Positions 8,639 through 16,596 of a stretch of 25,769 nucleotides of DNA are shown here, piece after piece. Below the pieces are notes generated by a model that was not told the DNA's origin, made no database searches, and saw only the letters and a program-made list of their open reading frames with translations. Source of the DNA: DASWIP01 sp036397635 (GTDB lineage: Bacteria > Actinomycetota > AC-67); assembly GCA_036397635.1 (NCBI GenBank), contig DASWIP010000094.1, positions 1 through 25,769 of the forward strand, written 5' to 3'. A program made the position numbers and the translations under genes. Position 1 is the stretch's first letter. Each line of letters starts with the position of its first letter.

Positions 8639-9130
8639 GTGACCCCCGAAGAGCTCGCGAAGCATCTGAACGAGACGGGCCTGTTCGAGCGCGACGAGGT
8701 CGCGCACGGCGAGCTGTCCATGTGGGCCTCCCGCGACGGCTGGGTCGCCGGCGCCGAGCACCTCAAGGAGTGCGGGCGCTGCCGCTTCGACTTCTTCACC
8801 TTCATCAGCGCGGTGGACCTGGAGGACGAGGGCTTCGAGGTCGTCTGCCACCTGTACTCGGTCCGCCGCCAGCACCACATCAACTACAAGACGCTCTTGC
8901 CACGAACCGAGCCCCGTTTGCGCACGCTGAAGGGGCTCTGGCTGGGCGCCGACTGGGGCGAGCGCGAGACCCACGAGCTGTTCGGGATCGACTTCGACGG
9001 ACACGGGGATCTTCGCAAGCTGCTGCTGCCCGACGAGTTCGAGGGGTTCCCGCTGCGCAAGGACTTCCTGCTCATGAGCCGCGAGATCAAGGAATGGCCG
9101 GGGCTCAAGGAGCCGGAGGAGGTGAAGTAG
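8639..9130 (+). CDS. nuoC: NADH-quinone oxidoreductase subunit C
   Basis: This peripheral-arm subunit (163 residues) packs against NuoD and NuoB. It has the 30-kDa subunit signature: YSVRRQHHINYKTLLPR, then WGERETHELFGIDFDGHGDLRKLLLPDEFEGFPLRKDF near 105-145. It is a stand-alone NuoC, not the NuoCD fusion of enterobacteria. The GTG start at 8639 lies three nt after the nuoB stop, indicating translational coupling. CRRCRF-like cysteines near residue 45 (KECGRCRFD) are not a known cluster site. The last bases carry the strong ribosome site used by nuoD. Confidence 0.93.
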   Translation: MTPEELAKHLNETGLFERDEVAHGELSMWASRDGWVAGAEHLKECGRCRFDFFTFISAVDLEDEGFEVVCHLYSVRRQHHINYKTLLPRTEPRLRTLKGLWLGADWGERETHELFGIDFDGHGDLRKLLLPDEFEGFPLRKDFLLMSREIKEWPGLKEPEEVK

Positions 9131-9132
9131 TG

Positions 9133-10311
9133 GTGCCCTCGGAGCGATCGGCCGGCGTGCTGCCCGGAGGGCCGGGTGAGGGCGTGCAGGTCGTCATCGC
9201 CGGTGAAGGCGAGCTGGCGACCCAAGAGATGACCCTGTCGATCGGGCCGCAGCATCCCTCGACCCACGGTGTCCTCCGTGTCGTGCTCGGCCTCGACGGC
9301 GAGCGCATCGCATCCGCGATCCCGGTGATCGGCTACATGCACCGCGCGTTCGACAAGCTCGCCGAGGCGCGCGACTACCGGCAGATCATCGCGCTGTCGA
9401 ACCGTCACGACTGGCTCAGCGCCTTCGGCAACGAGCTGGGCATCACGCTCGCGGTCGAGCGCCTGATGGAGCTGGAGGTGCCCGAGCGCGCGCAGTGGAT
9501 CCGCATGCTGGTCGCCGAGTGGAACAGGGTGCTCAACCACCTGATGTTCCTCGGCTCGTTCGGCCTCGAGCTGGGTGCGATGACGCCGATGTTCTACGCG
9601 TTCCGCGAGCGCGAGGACATCCAGCACCTGCTCGAGGCGGCGACCGGCGGGCGGATGCACTTCACCTACAACCGAGTCGGCGGCCTGAAGGAGGACCTGC
9701 CGCGCGGGTTCCTCAAGGAATCGTCGGACCTGGTGCGCAAGATCCGCCACCGGCTGCTCGACTACGAGGGGTTGCTGCTCGGCAACGAGATCTTCAAGAA
9801 GCGCACGGTGTCGATCGGCGTGCTGCCCGGCGAGATCGCGAAGTCCTACGGGGTCACCGGCCCGATCCTGCAAGCCTCCGGTGTCGCCGAGGACTCGCGC
9901 AAGACCGAGCCCTACCTGCACTACGACCAGGTCGAGTTCGAGGTGCCGACGGGCGCGCACGGGGATTCCTTCGACCGGTTCCTGGTGCTGTACCGGCGTA
10001 TCGAGGAGTCGCTGAAGATCATCGAGCAGGTGCACGACAAGCTCCCCGCCGGTCCGATCATCCCCGCCAAGATGCCCAAGAACATCAAGCCCCCGGAGGG
10101 CTGGACCTACGTGCGGACCGAGAACTCGCTCGGCGAGACCGGGTACTACCTGGTGTCGCGGGGCGGCAAGGAGCCGTGGCGGCTGAAGATGCGGACGCCT
10201 TCCTTCCACAACGTCAGCATGATCCCGTACCTTCTTGAAGGCGTGCTGCTGCCGGATCTGATCGCAGTGCTCGGCAGCGTGTTCTTCGTCGTAGGAGACG
10301 TTGATAGGTGA
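9133..10311 (+). CDS. nuoD: NADH-quinone oxidoreductase subunit D
   Basis: The 49-kDa-type subunit (about 392 residues) forms the quinone-reduction site together with NuoB and descends from the [NiFe]-hydrogenase large subunit. Visible signatures are SIGPQHPSTHGVLR near 36-49, YMHRAFDKLAE, LSNRHDWLSAFGNE, AEWNRVLNHLMFLG, GGLKEDLPRGF and the terminal VVGDVDR. The quinone-site His lies in PSTHG. Two adjacent GTG codons (9130, 9133) could start it; GGAGGAGGTGA at 9115-9125 is 7 nt from the second, so that one is chosen. It overlaps or abuts nuoC and overlaps nuoH by four bases (GTGA). In most nuo operons nuoE, nuoF and nuoG come next; here nuoH follows directly. Confidence 0.94.
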   Translation: MPSERSAGVLPGGPGEGVQVVIAGEGELATQEMTLSIGPQHPSTHGVLRVVLGLDGERIASAIPVIGYMHRAFDKLAEARDYRQIIALSNRHDWLSAFGNELGITLAVERLMELEVPERAQWIRMLVAEWNRVLNHLMFLGSFGLELGAMTPMFYAFREREDIQHLLEAATGGRMHFTYNRVGGLKEDLPRGFLKESSDLVRKIRHRLLDYEGLLLGNEIFKKRTVSIGVLPGEIAKSYGVTGPILQASGVAEDSRKTEPYLHYDQVEFEVPTGAHGDSFDRFLVLYRRIEESLKIIEQVHDKLPAGPIIPAKMPKNIKPPEGWTYVRTENSLGETGYYLVSRGGKEPWRLKMRTPSFHNVSMIPYLLEGVLLPDLIAVLGSVFFVVGDVDR

Positions 10312-11339
10312 TCTTCTACGAGCTGTTCGACAACTTCTGGGCCGTCCTCGGGCTCAAGCTCGGGGTCCTGTTCATCTTCTTCCTGACCGCGCCGCTGCTG
10401 ATCGGCTACACCGAGCACAAGGTGCTCGCGCACATGCAGGCGCGTCTCGGGCCGATGGAGGCGGGCAAGTTCCACGGCTGGGCGCAGCTGGTCGCCGACG
10501 GCGTCAAGTTCATCCAGAAGGAAGACCTGATCCCGCGGGCCGCCGACAAGTGGGTGTTCTCGCTCGCGCCCGCGGTTGTGATCGTCCCGGTCGTGGTCGT
10601 GTTCCTGGTGATCCCGTTCGGGCCGGCCCTGGTGAACAGCGATGTGGCCGCCTCCTGCGGTGCCGGCGGCTGCGGCTGGTGGGGCGAGAACCTCGACGTC
10701 GGGATCTTCTTCGTGCTGGCGGTTACGTCGGTGAGCGTGATCGGCATGCTCATGGCGGGCTGGGCCTCGGCGAATAAGTTCTCGCTGATCGGCGCCATCC
10801 GCGGAGCCGCGCAGCTGATCGCGTACGAGCTGCCGCTGGTGCTGGCCGCCGCTGCCGTCGCCATGCAGGCCGGGACCTTGTCGCTGGTCGGCATCGCCGA
10901 GGGCCAGCAGAGCATGTGGTACGTGGTCCCGCAATTCGCCGGCTTCGCGATCTTCATCACCGCCAGCCTCGCCGAGCTGTCGCGTCCCCCCTTCGACATG
11001 CCGATCGCCGACTCGGAGATCATCTTCGGTCATATGACCGAGTACTCGGGCATCCGCTTCGGCCTGTTCCTGCTGTCGGAGTACGCCGGGATCGTGTCCC
11101 TGTCGGCGGTGGCCACGGTGCTGTACCTGGGGGGCTGGCATGGGTTCATCATCCCCGGCATCCCTGGACCGCTGTGGACGCTCGCCAAGATCGGCGCGCT
11201 CGGGTTCTTCGTCATCTGGCTGCGCGCGACCTACCCGCGCCTGCGTGAGGATCAGCTTCAGAAGCTGTCCTGGAAGTACCTGATCCCGATCGCGCTGCTG
11301 AACATCCTGCTAACCGGCATCTTCAAGGTGGTGTTCTAG
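10308..11339 (+). CDS. nuoH: NADH-quinone oxidoreductase subunit H
   Basis: This membrane subunit (343 residues, about eight helices) forms the entry to the quinone chamber and links redox chemistry to proton pumping. Family landmarks are ERKVLAHMQ-like EHKVLAHMQARLGP (about 36-49), DGVKFIQKEDLIP, ANKFSLIGAIRGAAQLIAYELPL, and AELSRPPFDMPIADSEIIFGHMTEYSG. Two positions depart from textbook sequences: the GPNR motif reads GPMEAG, and a loop contains Cys117-GAGG-Cys122, which could form a disulfide if it faces outward (inference). The GTG start overlaps the nuoD stop by 4 nt; nuoI begins 5 nt after the stop. Confidence 0.94.
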   Translation: MIFYELFDNFWAVLGLKLGVLFIFFLTAPLLIGYTEHKVLAHMQARLGPMEAGKFHGWAQLVADGVKFIQKEDLIPRAADKWVFSLAPAVVIVPVVVVFLVIPFGPALVNSDVAASCGAGGCGWWGENLDVGIFFVLAVTSVSVIGMLMAGWASANKFSLIGAIRGAAQLIAYELPLVLAAAAVAMQAGTLSLVGIAEGQQSMWYVVPQFAGFAIFITASLAELSRPPFDMPIADSEIIFGHMTEYSGIRFGLFLLSEYAGIVSLSAVATVLYLGGWHGFIIPGIPGPLWTLAKIGALGFFVIWLRATYPRLREDQLQKLSWKYLIPIALLNILLTGIFKVVF

Positions 11340-11344
11340 CCGGT

Positions 11345-12232
11345 ATGGCCATGACGAAGGAAGAGCGGCAGGCGAAGATCCGCGAGGTCGAACATAAGAT
11401 CCTTGCGAAGAAGGGGATCGGCGCGGCGTACGGACTCGCCAAGGGCCTGTCGATCACGCTGAGGACGATGCTCCGGCCCGCGGTTACACAGCAGTACCCG
11501 CACGTGAAGCCGGACCTGCCGCCGCGGACGCGCGGCATCATCGCCCTCCAAGAAGAGAACTGCACCGTCTGCATGCTCTGCGCGCGCGAATGCCCCGACT
11601 GGTGCATCTACATCGACTCGCACAAGGATGTGATGCCGCCGAAGACGCCCGGCGCGCGCGCGCGAACTCGCAACGTCCTGGATCGGTTCGCGATCGACTA
11701 CGCGCTGTGCATGTACTGCGGTATCTGCGTCGAGGTCTGCCCGTTCGACGCCCTGTTCTGGTCGCCGCACTTCGAATACTCGACCACCGACATCGACGAG
11801 CTGACCCACGAGATGGATACCCTCGGCAAGTGGATGGACCTGGTGCCGCTGCCGCCGCCTCTCGAGGAGGGCGCCGAGGATCCGAAGGAGATCGCGGCCG
11901 AGGACAAGGCCTACGACCTCCCGGCCGCCGCGCCCGCCGCTGCTGCGGCACCCACGCCAGCCGACACTGCAGCGCCCGCGCCCGCCGCTGCGGCGGCACC
12001 CGCGGAGGCTCCGGCGCAGGGCGCGCCCGCTCCCGTTCCCGCCGAAGCGCCTACATCCGCCGAAGCGCCTCCACCCGCCGAGGCGCCGGCCAAGCCGGAG
12101 CGCCATGAGGAGGAGCCCCCGCAGATCGATCAAGAGACCTACGACCGGCACATCGCAGCCGGAAAGTCCGACCGCGAGGCGCGCGCGCTGGCCAAGAAGG
12201 CGTGGATCCTCAAACGGAGACAGCAAGGATGA
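11345..12232 (+). CDS. nuoI: NADH-quinone oxidoreductase subunit I with Ala/Pro-rich tail
   Basis: This ferredoxin-like subunit carries two [4Fe-4S] clusters (N6a/N6b) that relay electrons to NuoB. The ligand sets are Cys73, 76, 79, 83 (CTVCMLCARECP) and Cys122, 125, 128, 132 (CMYCGICVEVCP), each followed by the remote pattern expected for 2x[4Fe-4S] ferredoxins. The core ends near residue 190; many NuoI proteins stop around 160-200. Here a further segment of about 105 residues follows: an Ala/Pro-rich linker (about 192-250) with three 6-residue repeats, then a charged terminal segment (about 258-295) containing AAGKSDREARALAKKAW, likely helical. ATGs at 11345 and 11351 are both possible starts. 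The gene overlaps nuoJ by 4 nt (ATGA). Confidence 0.93.
   Translation: MAMTKEERQAKIREVEHKILAKKGIGAAYGLAKGLSITLRTMLRPAVTQQYPHVKPDLPPRTRGIIALQEENCTVCMLCARECPDWCIYIDSHKDVMPPKTPGARARTRNVLDRFAIDYALCMYCGICVEVCPFDALFWSPHFEYSTTDIDELTHEMDTLGKWMDLVPLPPPLEEGAEDPKEIAAEDKAYDLPAAAPAAAAAPTPADTAAPAPAAAAAPAEAPAQGAPAPVPAEAPTSAEAPPPAEAPAKPERHEEEPPQIDQETYDRHIAAGKSDREARALAKKAWILKRRQQG
12038..12091. repeat. Three 18-bp tandem repeats in the nuoI tail
   Basis: Units at 12038-12055, 12056-12073 and 12074-12091 share the core CGCCGAAGCGCC and encode PAEAPT, SAEAPP and PAEAPA (NuoI residues 232-249). They differ mainly at third positions and in the last codon. The repeat is in frame and extends the low-complexity linker. 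Confidence 0.85.
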
Positions 12233-12732
12233 GCTGGGTCGAGTTCGCCATCTTCGCCTTCGGTGCGCTCACGGCGCTCGCCGCGATCGCGGTCGTGCTA
12301 TCTCGCAACGTGATCCACGCCGCGCTGTTCCTGGTGATCACGCTCGGCGGCGTCGGGGTGATCTTCCTGCTGGTCGGCGCGGAGTTCATCGGCTGGGTGC
12401 AATTCCTGGTCTACGTCGGGGCCATCGTGGTCCTGCTGCTGTTCGGACTGATGCTCACGCGCGCGCCGATCGGGCGCGACGCGACCGATAACCAGCAGCG
12501 CCTGATCGCCTTCGGCGCGGCCGGCGTCACCTTCGCGGTGCTGACCTGGCTGATCTGGCGGACCTTCGGCGGCGAAGAGATCGCGCTCGAGCAGCCGACG
12601 CGGACCGCCGACATCGGCGAGGCGCTGTTCACCAACTTCATCTTGCCCTTCGAGCTGGTGTCGGTGTTGCTGCTCGCGGCGCTGGTGGGCGCGATCGTGC
12701 TTGCCCGTCGTGACGAGGGGAGGCAGAAGTGA
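12229..12732 (+). CDS. nuoJ: NADH-quinone oxidoreductase subunit J
   Basis: A membrane subunit (167 residues, five predicted helices) that lies between NuoA/K/H and the antiporter-like subunits and takes part in the conformational switch of proton pumping. Helices are visible at about 2-22, 28-48, 52-72, 90-108 and 140-160. The conserved helix-3 region GAEFIGWVQFLVYVGAIVVLLLFGLML is diagnostic. The ATG start lies inside the nuoI stop (ATGA overlap), and AAGGA-like purines precede it. The stop overlaps the nuoK GTG start by 4 nt. Confidence 0.93.
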   Translation: MSWVEFAIFAFGALTALAAIAVVLSRNVIHAALFLVITLGGVGVIFLLVGAEFIGWVQFLVYVGAIVVLLLFGLMLTRAPIGRDATDNQQRLIAFGAAGVTFAVLTWLIWRTFGGEEIALEQPTRTADIGEALFTNFILPFELVSVLLLAALVGAIVLARRDEGRQK

Positions 12733-13034
12733 GCCTCCCCTGGCTGCTCACGCTGGGCGCGTTCTTGTTCAGCATCGGCGTGTATGGGGTGCTCGCGCGG
12801 CGAAACGCCGTCTTGGTCCTGATGTCGATCGAGCTGATGCTCAACTCGGTGAACATCAACTTCGTCGCGTTCGATGCGTGGTTCGGCGCCTCGGAGAGCG
12901 TCGGGCAGATCTTCGCGCTGTTCGTCATCACGGTTGCCGCGGCCGAAGTGGGCGTCGGCCTCGCGATCGTGCTGCTGATCTTCCGGAACCGCAAGACCAT
13001 CAATGTGGATGAGGTGGATCTGCTGAAGTGGTAG
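12729..13034 (+). CDS. nuoK: NADH-quinone oxidoreductase subunit K
   Basis: A small membrane subunit (101 residues, three helices) related to MrpC/MnhC and part of the proton pathway. The two buried glutamates needed for pumping are present: Glu35 in MSIELMLNSVNINFVAF and Glu73 in AAAEVGVGLAIVLLIFR. The length is typical for the family. The GTG start gives a GTGA overlap with nuoJ, and the last seven bases overlap the start of nuoL. Confidence 0.95.
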   Translation: MSLPWLLTLGAFLFSIGVYGVLARRNAVLVLMSIELMLNSVNINFVAFDAWFGASESVGQIFALFVITVAAAEVGVGLAIVLLIFRNRKTINVDEVDLLKW

Positions 13035-15055
13035 CTGCCCTGTTCGCCGCCCAAGAGACCCACGCCGTCGCCGAGGGGACGGCCAACGCGGTCACGAACG
13101 CCGCGTGGCTGATCCCTGCGATCCCGGCGGTCACGCTCGTGCTGATCTGGTTGTTCGGCAAGCGCCTGCCCCGCGGCGGGTCCGAGATCGGCATCGTCGG
13201 CATGCTCGGCGCGGTGGTGCTGTCGGCGGTCGTCCTGGCCGACTTCATCGGCGGTGGCGGCCCGACGGTCGAGAAGGCCGTGGAATGGTTCCCCTTCGGG
13301 CGAGGGCTCGCCCTCGAGCTCGGCATGCGCATCGATGGGCTGACCGCGGTCATGTTCGTCGTCGTGACGGTCGTGTCGCTGATGGTGCAGATCTACTCCA
13401 CGGGCTACATGCACGGTGACTCGCGCTTCACATGGTTCTTCACGGCGCTGAACCTGTTCACGTTCTCGATGCTGCTGTTAGTGATCTCCAACAACCTGCT
13501 CCAACTGCTGATCGGATGGGAGCTGGTTGGGGTCTGCTCGTACCTGCTGATCGGTTTCTGGTGGGAGGAGAAGGAGAACTCCAACGCGGCGATCAAGGCC
13601 TTCGTCACCACCAAGACCGGTGACATCCCGTTCGTGATCGGCATCTTCGTGCTCTTCGCGGCCGCGGGAACCTTCAACATCGGCGAGATCCTCAGCCTGA
13701 CCGAGGAAGGCGCGATCGGGACGATCACGCTCACCGCCGGTGCGATCCTGCTGTTCGGGGGCGCCGTGGGCAAGAGCGCCCAGTTCCCGCTGCACGTGTG
13801 GCTGCCCGATGCGATGGCCGGCCCCACGCCGGTCAGTGCGCTGATCCACGCCGCGACGATGGTCACGGCCGGCGTGTTCCTGGTCGCACGGATGTTCCCG
13901 GTGTTCGAGCACTCCGAGGCCGCGATGAACGTCGTCGCGATCATCGGCGCGATCACGATGCTGATGGCGGCGCTGCTCGCGCTGGTGCAGGACGACATCA
14001 AGAAGGTGCTGGCGTATTCGACCGTCAGCCAGCTCGCCTACATGATCGCCGCGCTCGGGGTCGGCGCCGGCAACGCCGCGGTCTTCCATCTGTTCACCCA
14101 CGCCTGGTTCAAGGCGCTGCTTTTCCTGGGGGCCGGCTCGGTGATCCACGCCGTGCACGCGAACAACATGAGCGAGATGGGCGGGCTACGGAAGAAGATG
14201 CCGACGACTTACTGGACCTTCCTGCTGGGTTCGCTGGCTCTGGCCGGGATCCCGCCGCTGGCCGGGTTCTGGTCCAAGGACGAGATCGTGGCCGAGGCCT
14301 ACCACTTCGGCACCCACGCCGAGGAGGCGGTCGGAGCTCCGGTGGTCGCGCTCATCGTGTTCGGTGTCGCGTTGATGTCCGCGTTCCTGACGGCCTTGTA
14401 CATGTCGCGCGCGGTCCACCTGACCTTCGAGGGCACGTACCGGGGCAACGGCCATCCGCACGAGTCGCCTCGCAACATGACCACGCCGCTGATCATCCTC
14501 GCCGTGCTCGCCGTGATCGGCGGCTTCGTCGGTCTGCCGGGGGTGCAATCGGGCTTCGGCGCCTGGACCGCGGTCGGCGGTCATACGCACGTGCCGAGCG
14601 CGAACCTTCTGGTGATGGTGATCTCGATCGCGATCGCGGTCGGAGGGATTGCGCTGGGCCGCAAGCTCTACCTGCCGGCACCGGCGACGGATCCGGTCGA
14701 GCGGCTGGGGTGGTTCCACACGCTGCTCGTCAACAAGTACTACCTCGATGACTTCTACTACAAGGGCATCGTGTACCCGATCCGCGACTCGATCTCGAAG
14801 GCGATGTACTGGGTCAACCAGAACGTCCTCGACGGCGCGGTGAACGGGTCGGCGGCGGCCGCGCGCGCGAGCGCGCGCGGCCTGTACAACGTCGTGGATC
14901 AGAAGGTCATCGACGGCGCCGTCAACGGCGCCGGCATGACCGCCCGCGGCAGCGGGGGTCTGCTCAAGTACGTCCAATCGGGGAACGTCCAGCGCTACGC
15001 CGCCATCATGTTCGTCGGCATCGCGCTGTTCGCGTTCCTGTTCACGAGGTTCTGA
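13028..15055 (+). CDS. nuoL: NADH-quinone oxidoreductase subunit L
   Basis: The distal antiporter-like proton-pumping subunit (675 residues, about 16 helices, with the lateral amphipathic helix expected at the C-terminal side). Key charged residues are Glu165 in GWELVGVCSYLLIGFWW and Lys249 in VGKSAQFPLHVWLPDAMAGPTPVSALIHAATMV (seen as short motifs here), followed by DDIKKVLAYSTVSQLAYM and HAWFKALLFLGAG. The C-terminal 80 residues contain two related stretches, DGAVNG at 602-607 and again at 629-634, before the last hydrophobic helix. The GTG start at 13028 overlaps nuoK by 7 nt; the N-terminus includes a short non-conserved stretch before the first helix. nuoM starts 13 nt after the stop. 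Confidence 0.95.
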   Translation: MVAALFAAQETHAVAEGTANAVTNAAWLIPAIPAVTLVLIWLFGKRLPRGGSEIGIVGMLGAVVLSAVVLADFIGGGGPTVEKAVEWFPFGRGLALELGMRIDGLTAVMFVVVTVVSLMVQIYSTGYMHGDSRFTWFFTALNLFTFSMLLLVISNNLLQLLIGWELVGVCSYLLIGFWWEEKENSNAAIKAFVTTKTGDIPFVIGIFVLFAAAGTFNIGEILSLTEEGAIGTITLTAGAILLFGGAVGKSAQFPLHVWLPDAMAGPTPVSALIHAATMVTAGVFLVARMFPVFEHSEAAMNVVAIIGAITMLMAALLALVQDDIKKVLAYSTVSQLAYMIAALGVGAGNAAVFHLFTHAWFKALLFLGAGSVIHAVHANNMSEMGGLRKKMPTTYWTFLLGSLALAGIPPLAGFWSKDEIVAEAYHFGTHAEEAVGAPVVALIVFGVALMSAFLTALYMSRAVHLTFEGTYRGNGHPHESPRNMTTPLIILAVLAVIGGFVGLPGVQSGFGAWTAVGGHTHVPSANLLVMVISIAIAVGGIALGRKLYLPAPATDPVERLGWFHTLLVNKYYLDDFYYKGIVYPIRDSISKAMYWVNQNVLDGAVNGSAAAARASARGLYNVVDQKVIDGAVNGAGMTARGSGGLLKYVQSGNVQRYAAIMFVGIALFAFLFTRF

Positions 15056-15068
15056 CGGGGGATCGCTG

Positions 15069-16595
15069 ATGGAATCGACGCTGGACCTGTGGCTGCTCTC
15101 GCTGATCGTGTTCCTGCCGTTGGTGGGCGCGGGGCTGATCGCGGCGACCCCGCGCGCGCAGGAGAAGGCGATCCAGGGTATCGCGGTGCTGTTCTCGGGC
15201 GCCGCCCTGTTCTTCGGCATCGTCGCGCTGGTGCGGTTCGACTTCGGCGCGACCCGCGTGTTCCAGTTCTCGGTCGACACCAAGTGGATCGAGTCGGTCG
15301 GCGCGCGCTACCACATGGCCGTCGACGGCATCTCGCTGCCGCTGCTCGTGCTGACGGTCGCGCTGTCGTTCCTCTGTGTGCTGTACACGACCAAGATCAT
15401 GCCGAACCCGAAGGATCGAAAGAAGGGCTTCTTCGCGCTGATCCTGCTGCTCGAGACCGGGATGGCCGGCACATTCACCAGCCTCGACCTGGTGCTGTTC
15501 TTCGTGTTCTGGGAGATGGTGCTGGTCCCGATGTACTTCATGATCTCGATCTGGGGCTCGGAGCGGAAGGAGTACTCGGCGATCAAGTTCTTCCTGTACA
15601 CGCTCTTCGGCAGCGTGTTCATGCTTCTGGGATTCCTGGCGATGTACTTCCAGTCCGAGCCTCGCACGTTCGACATGTTGGTGTTGCAGCAGCAGGGCGT
15701 CGGCGGCAGTCTCGGGTTCCAGAACCTGGTGTTCCTGGGCCTGTTCCTCGGATTCGCGATCAAGGTGCCGATGTGGCCGTTCCACACCTGGCTCCCCGAC
15801 GCGCATGGTGATGCGCCGACGGTGGGGTCGGTGCTGCTGGCCGGGATCCTGCTGAAGATGGGCACCTACGGGTTCATCCGCATCGCTCTGCCGATGTTGC
15901 CCGAAGCCGCCGCGGACTGGGCCCCCTACATCGGCGCGCTCTCGGTGATCGCGATCCTGTACGGCGCCTTGTGCTGCCTGGCGCAGACCGATATCAAACG
16001 CCTGATCGCGTTCTCTTCGGTCGGGCACATGGGGTTCATCATGCTCGGCATCTCGACGCTGACCGACACCGGGATCAACGCCGCCATCTTCGGCATGGTC
16101 GCGCACGGCGTCATCACCGGCATGCTGTTCTTCCTCGCCGGCTCTATCTACGAGCGCTACCACACGCGGGTCATCGACGACATCGGTCCGGGCCTGCTTC
16201 AGAAGATGCCTCGGATGGGAGCGATCTTCGTCTTCTCGGCGATCGCCTCACTGGGCCTGCCCGGCCTCGCGGGCTTCTGGGGCGAGGTCTTCGCGCTGCT
16301 CGCCGCGTTCAACCCGGCGGAGGTGCTGAACCAGGGCCTGTTCCGCACCTACATGGTGCTTGGGGCCATCGGCACCATCCTGACCGCGGGCTACATGCTC
16401 TGGTTGATCCAGCGGTTGACGTTGGGTCAAGTTCGCGAGAAGTGGGCGGGCGACGCCTCGATCGACGATCTGAGACCGGTCGAGGCCGTCGCGTGGGCGC
16501 CGCTGCTCGTGGCGATCCTGGCGCTGGGGATCGCGCCGCTGCTGGTCTTCGAGATCACGAACGATGCCGTCGTCGCGCTGACCCAGTTGTTCTGA
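15069..16595 (+). CDS. nuoM: NADH-quinone oxidoreductase subunit M
   Basis: The middle antiporter-like subunit of the membrane arm (508 residues, about 14 helices). The channel residues are Glu149 in FWEMVLVPMYFMISIWG and Lys232 in AIKVPMWPFHTWLPDAHGDAPTVGS. LAQTDIKRLIAFSSVGHMGFIMLG and HGVITGMLFFLAGSIYERYHTR are further signatures that distinguish NuoM from NuoL and NuoN. GGGGGA at 15057-15062 sits 6 nt ahead of the ATG. This is the one junction in the operon with a clear gap and its own strong ribosome site. nuoN begins one base after the stop. Confidence 0.95.
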   Translation: MESTLDLWLLSLIVFLPLVGAGLIAATPRAQEKAIQGIAVLFSGAALFFGIVALVRFDFGATRVFQFSVDTKWIESVGARYHMAVDGISLPLLVLTVALSFLCVLYTTKIMPNPKDRKKGFFALILLLETGMAGTFTSLDLVLFFVFWEMVLVPMYFMISIWGSERKEYSAIKFFLYTLFGSVFMLLGFLAMYFQSEPRTFDMLVLQQQGVGGSLGFQNLVFLGLFLGFAIKVPMWPFHTWLPDAHGDAPTVGSVLLAGILLKMGTYGFIRIALPMLPEAAADWAPYIGALSVIAILYGALCCLAQTDIKRLIAFSSVGHMGFIMLGISTLTDTGINAAIFGMVAHGVITGMLFFLAGSIYERYHTRVIDDIGPGLLQKMPRMGAIFVFSAIASLGLPGLAGFWGEVFALLAAFNPAEVLNQGLFRTYMVLGAIGTILTAGYMLWLIQRLTLGQVREKWAGDASIDDLRPVEAVAWAPLLVAILALGIAPLLVFEITNDAVVALTQLF

Positions 16596-16596
16596 C

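Noticed and set aside
8152..9132. Upstream extension of the nuoD frame through nuoB and nuoC
   Set aside because: The frame is open there by chance. The extension is Arg-rich, and a strong ribosome site at 9115-9125 marks the real start.
8884..10209. Long open frame antisense to nuoD
   Set aside because: Arg/His/Gln-rich translation with no motif. Long antisense frames are expected opposite high-GC genes, and nuoD is unmistakable.
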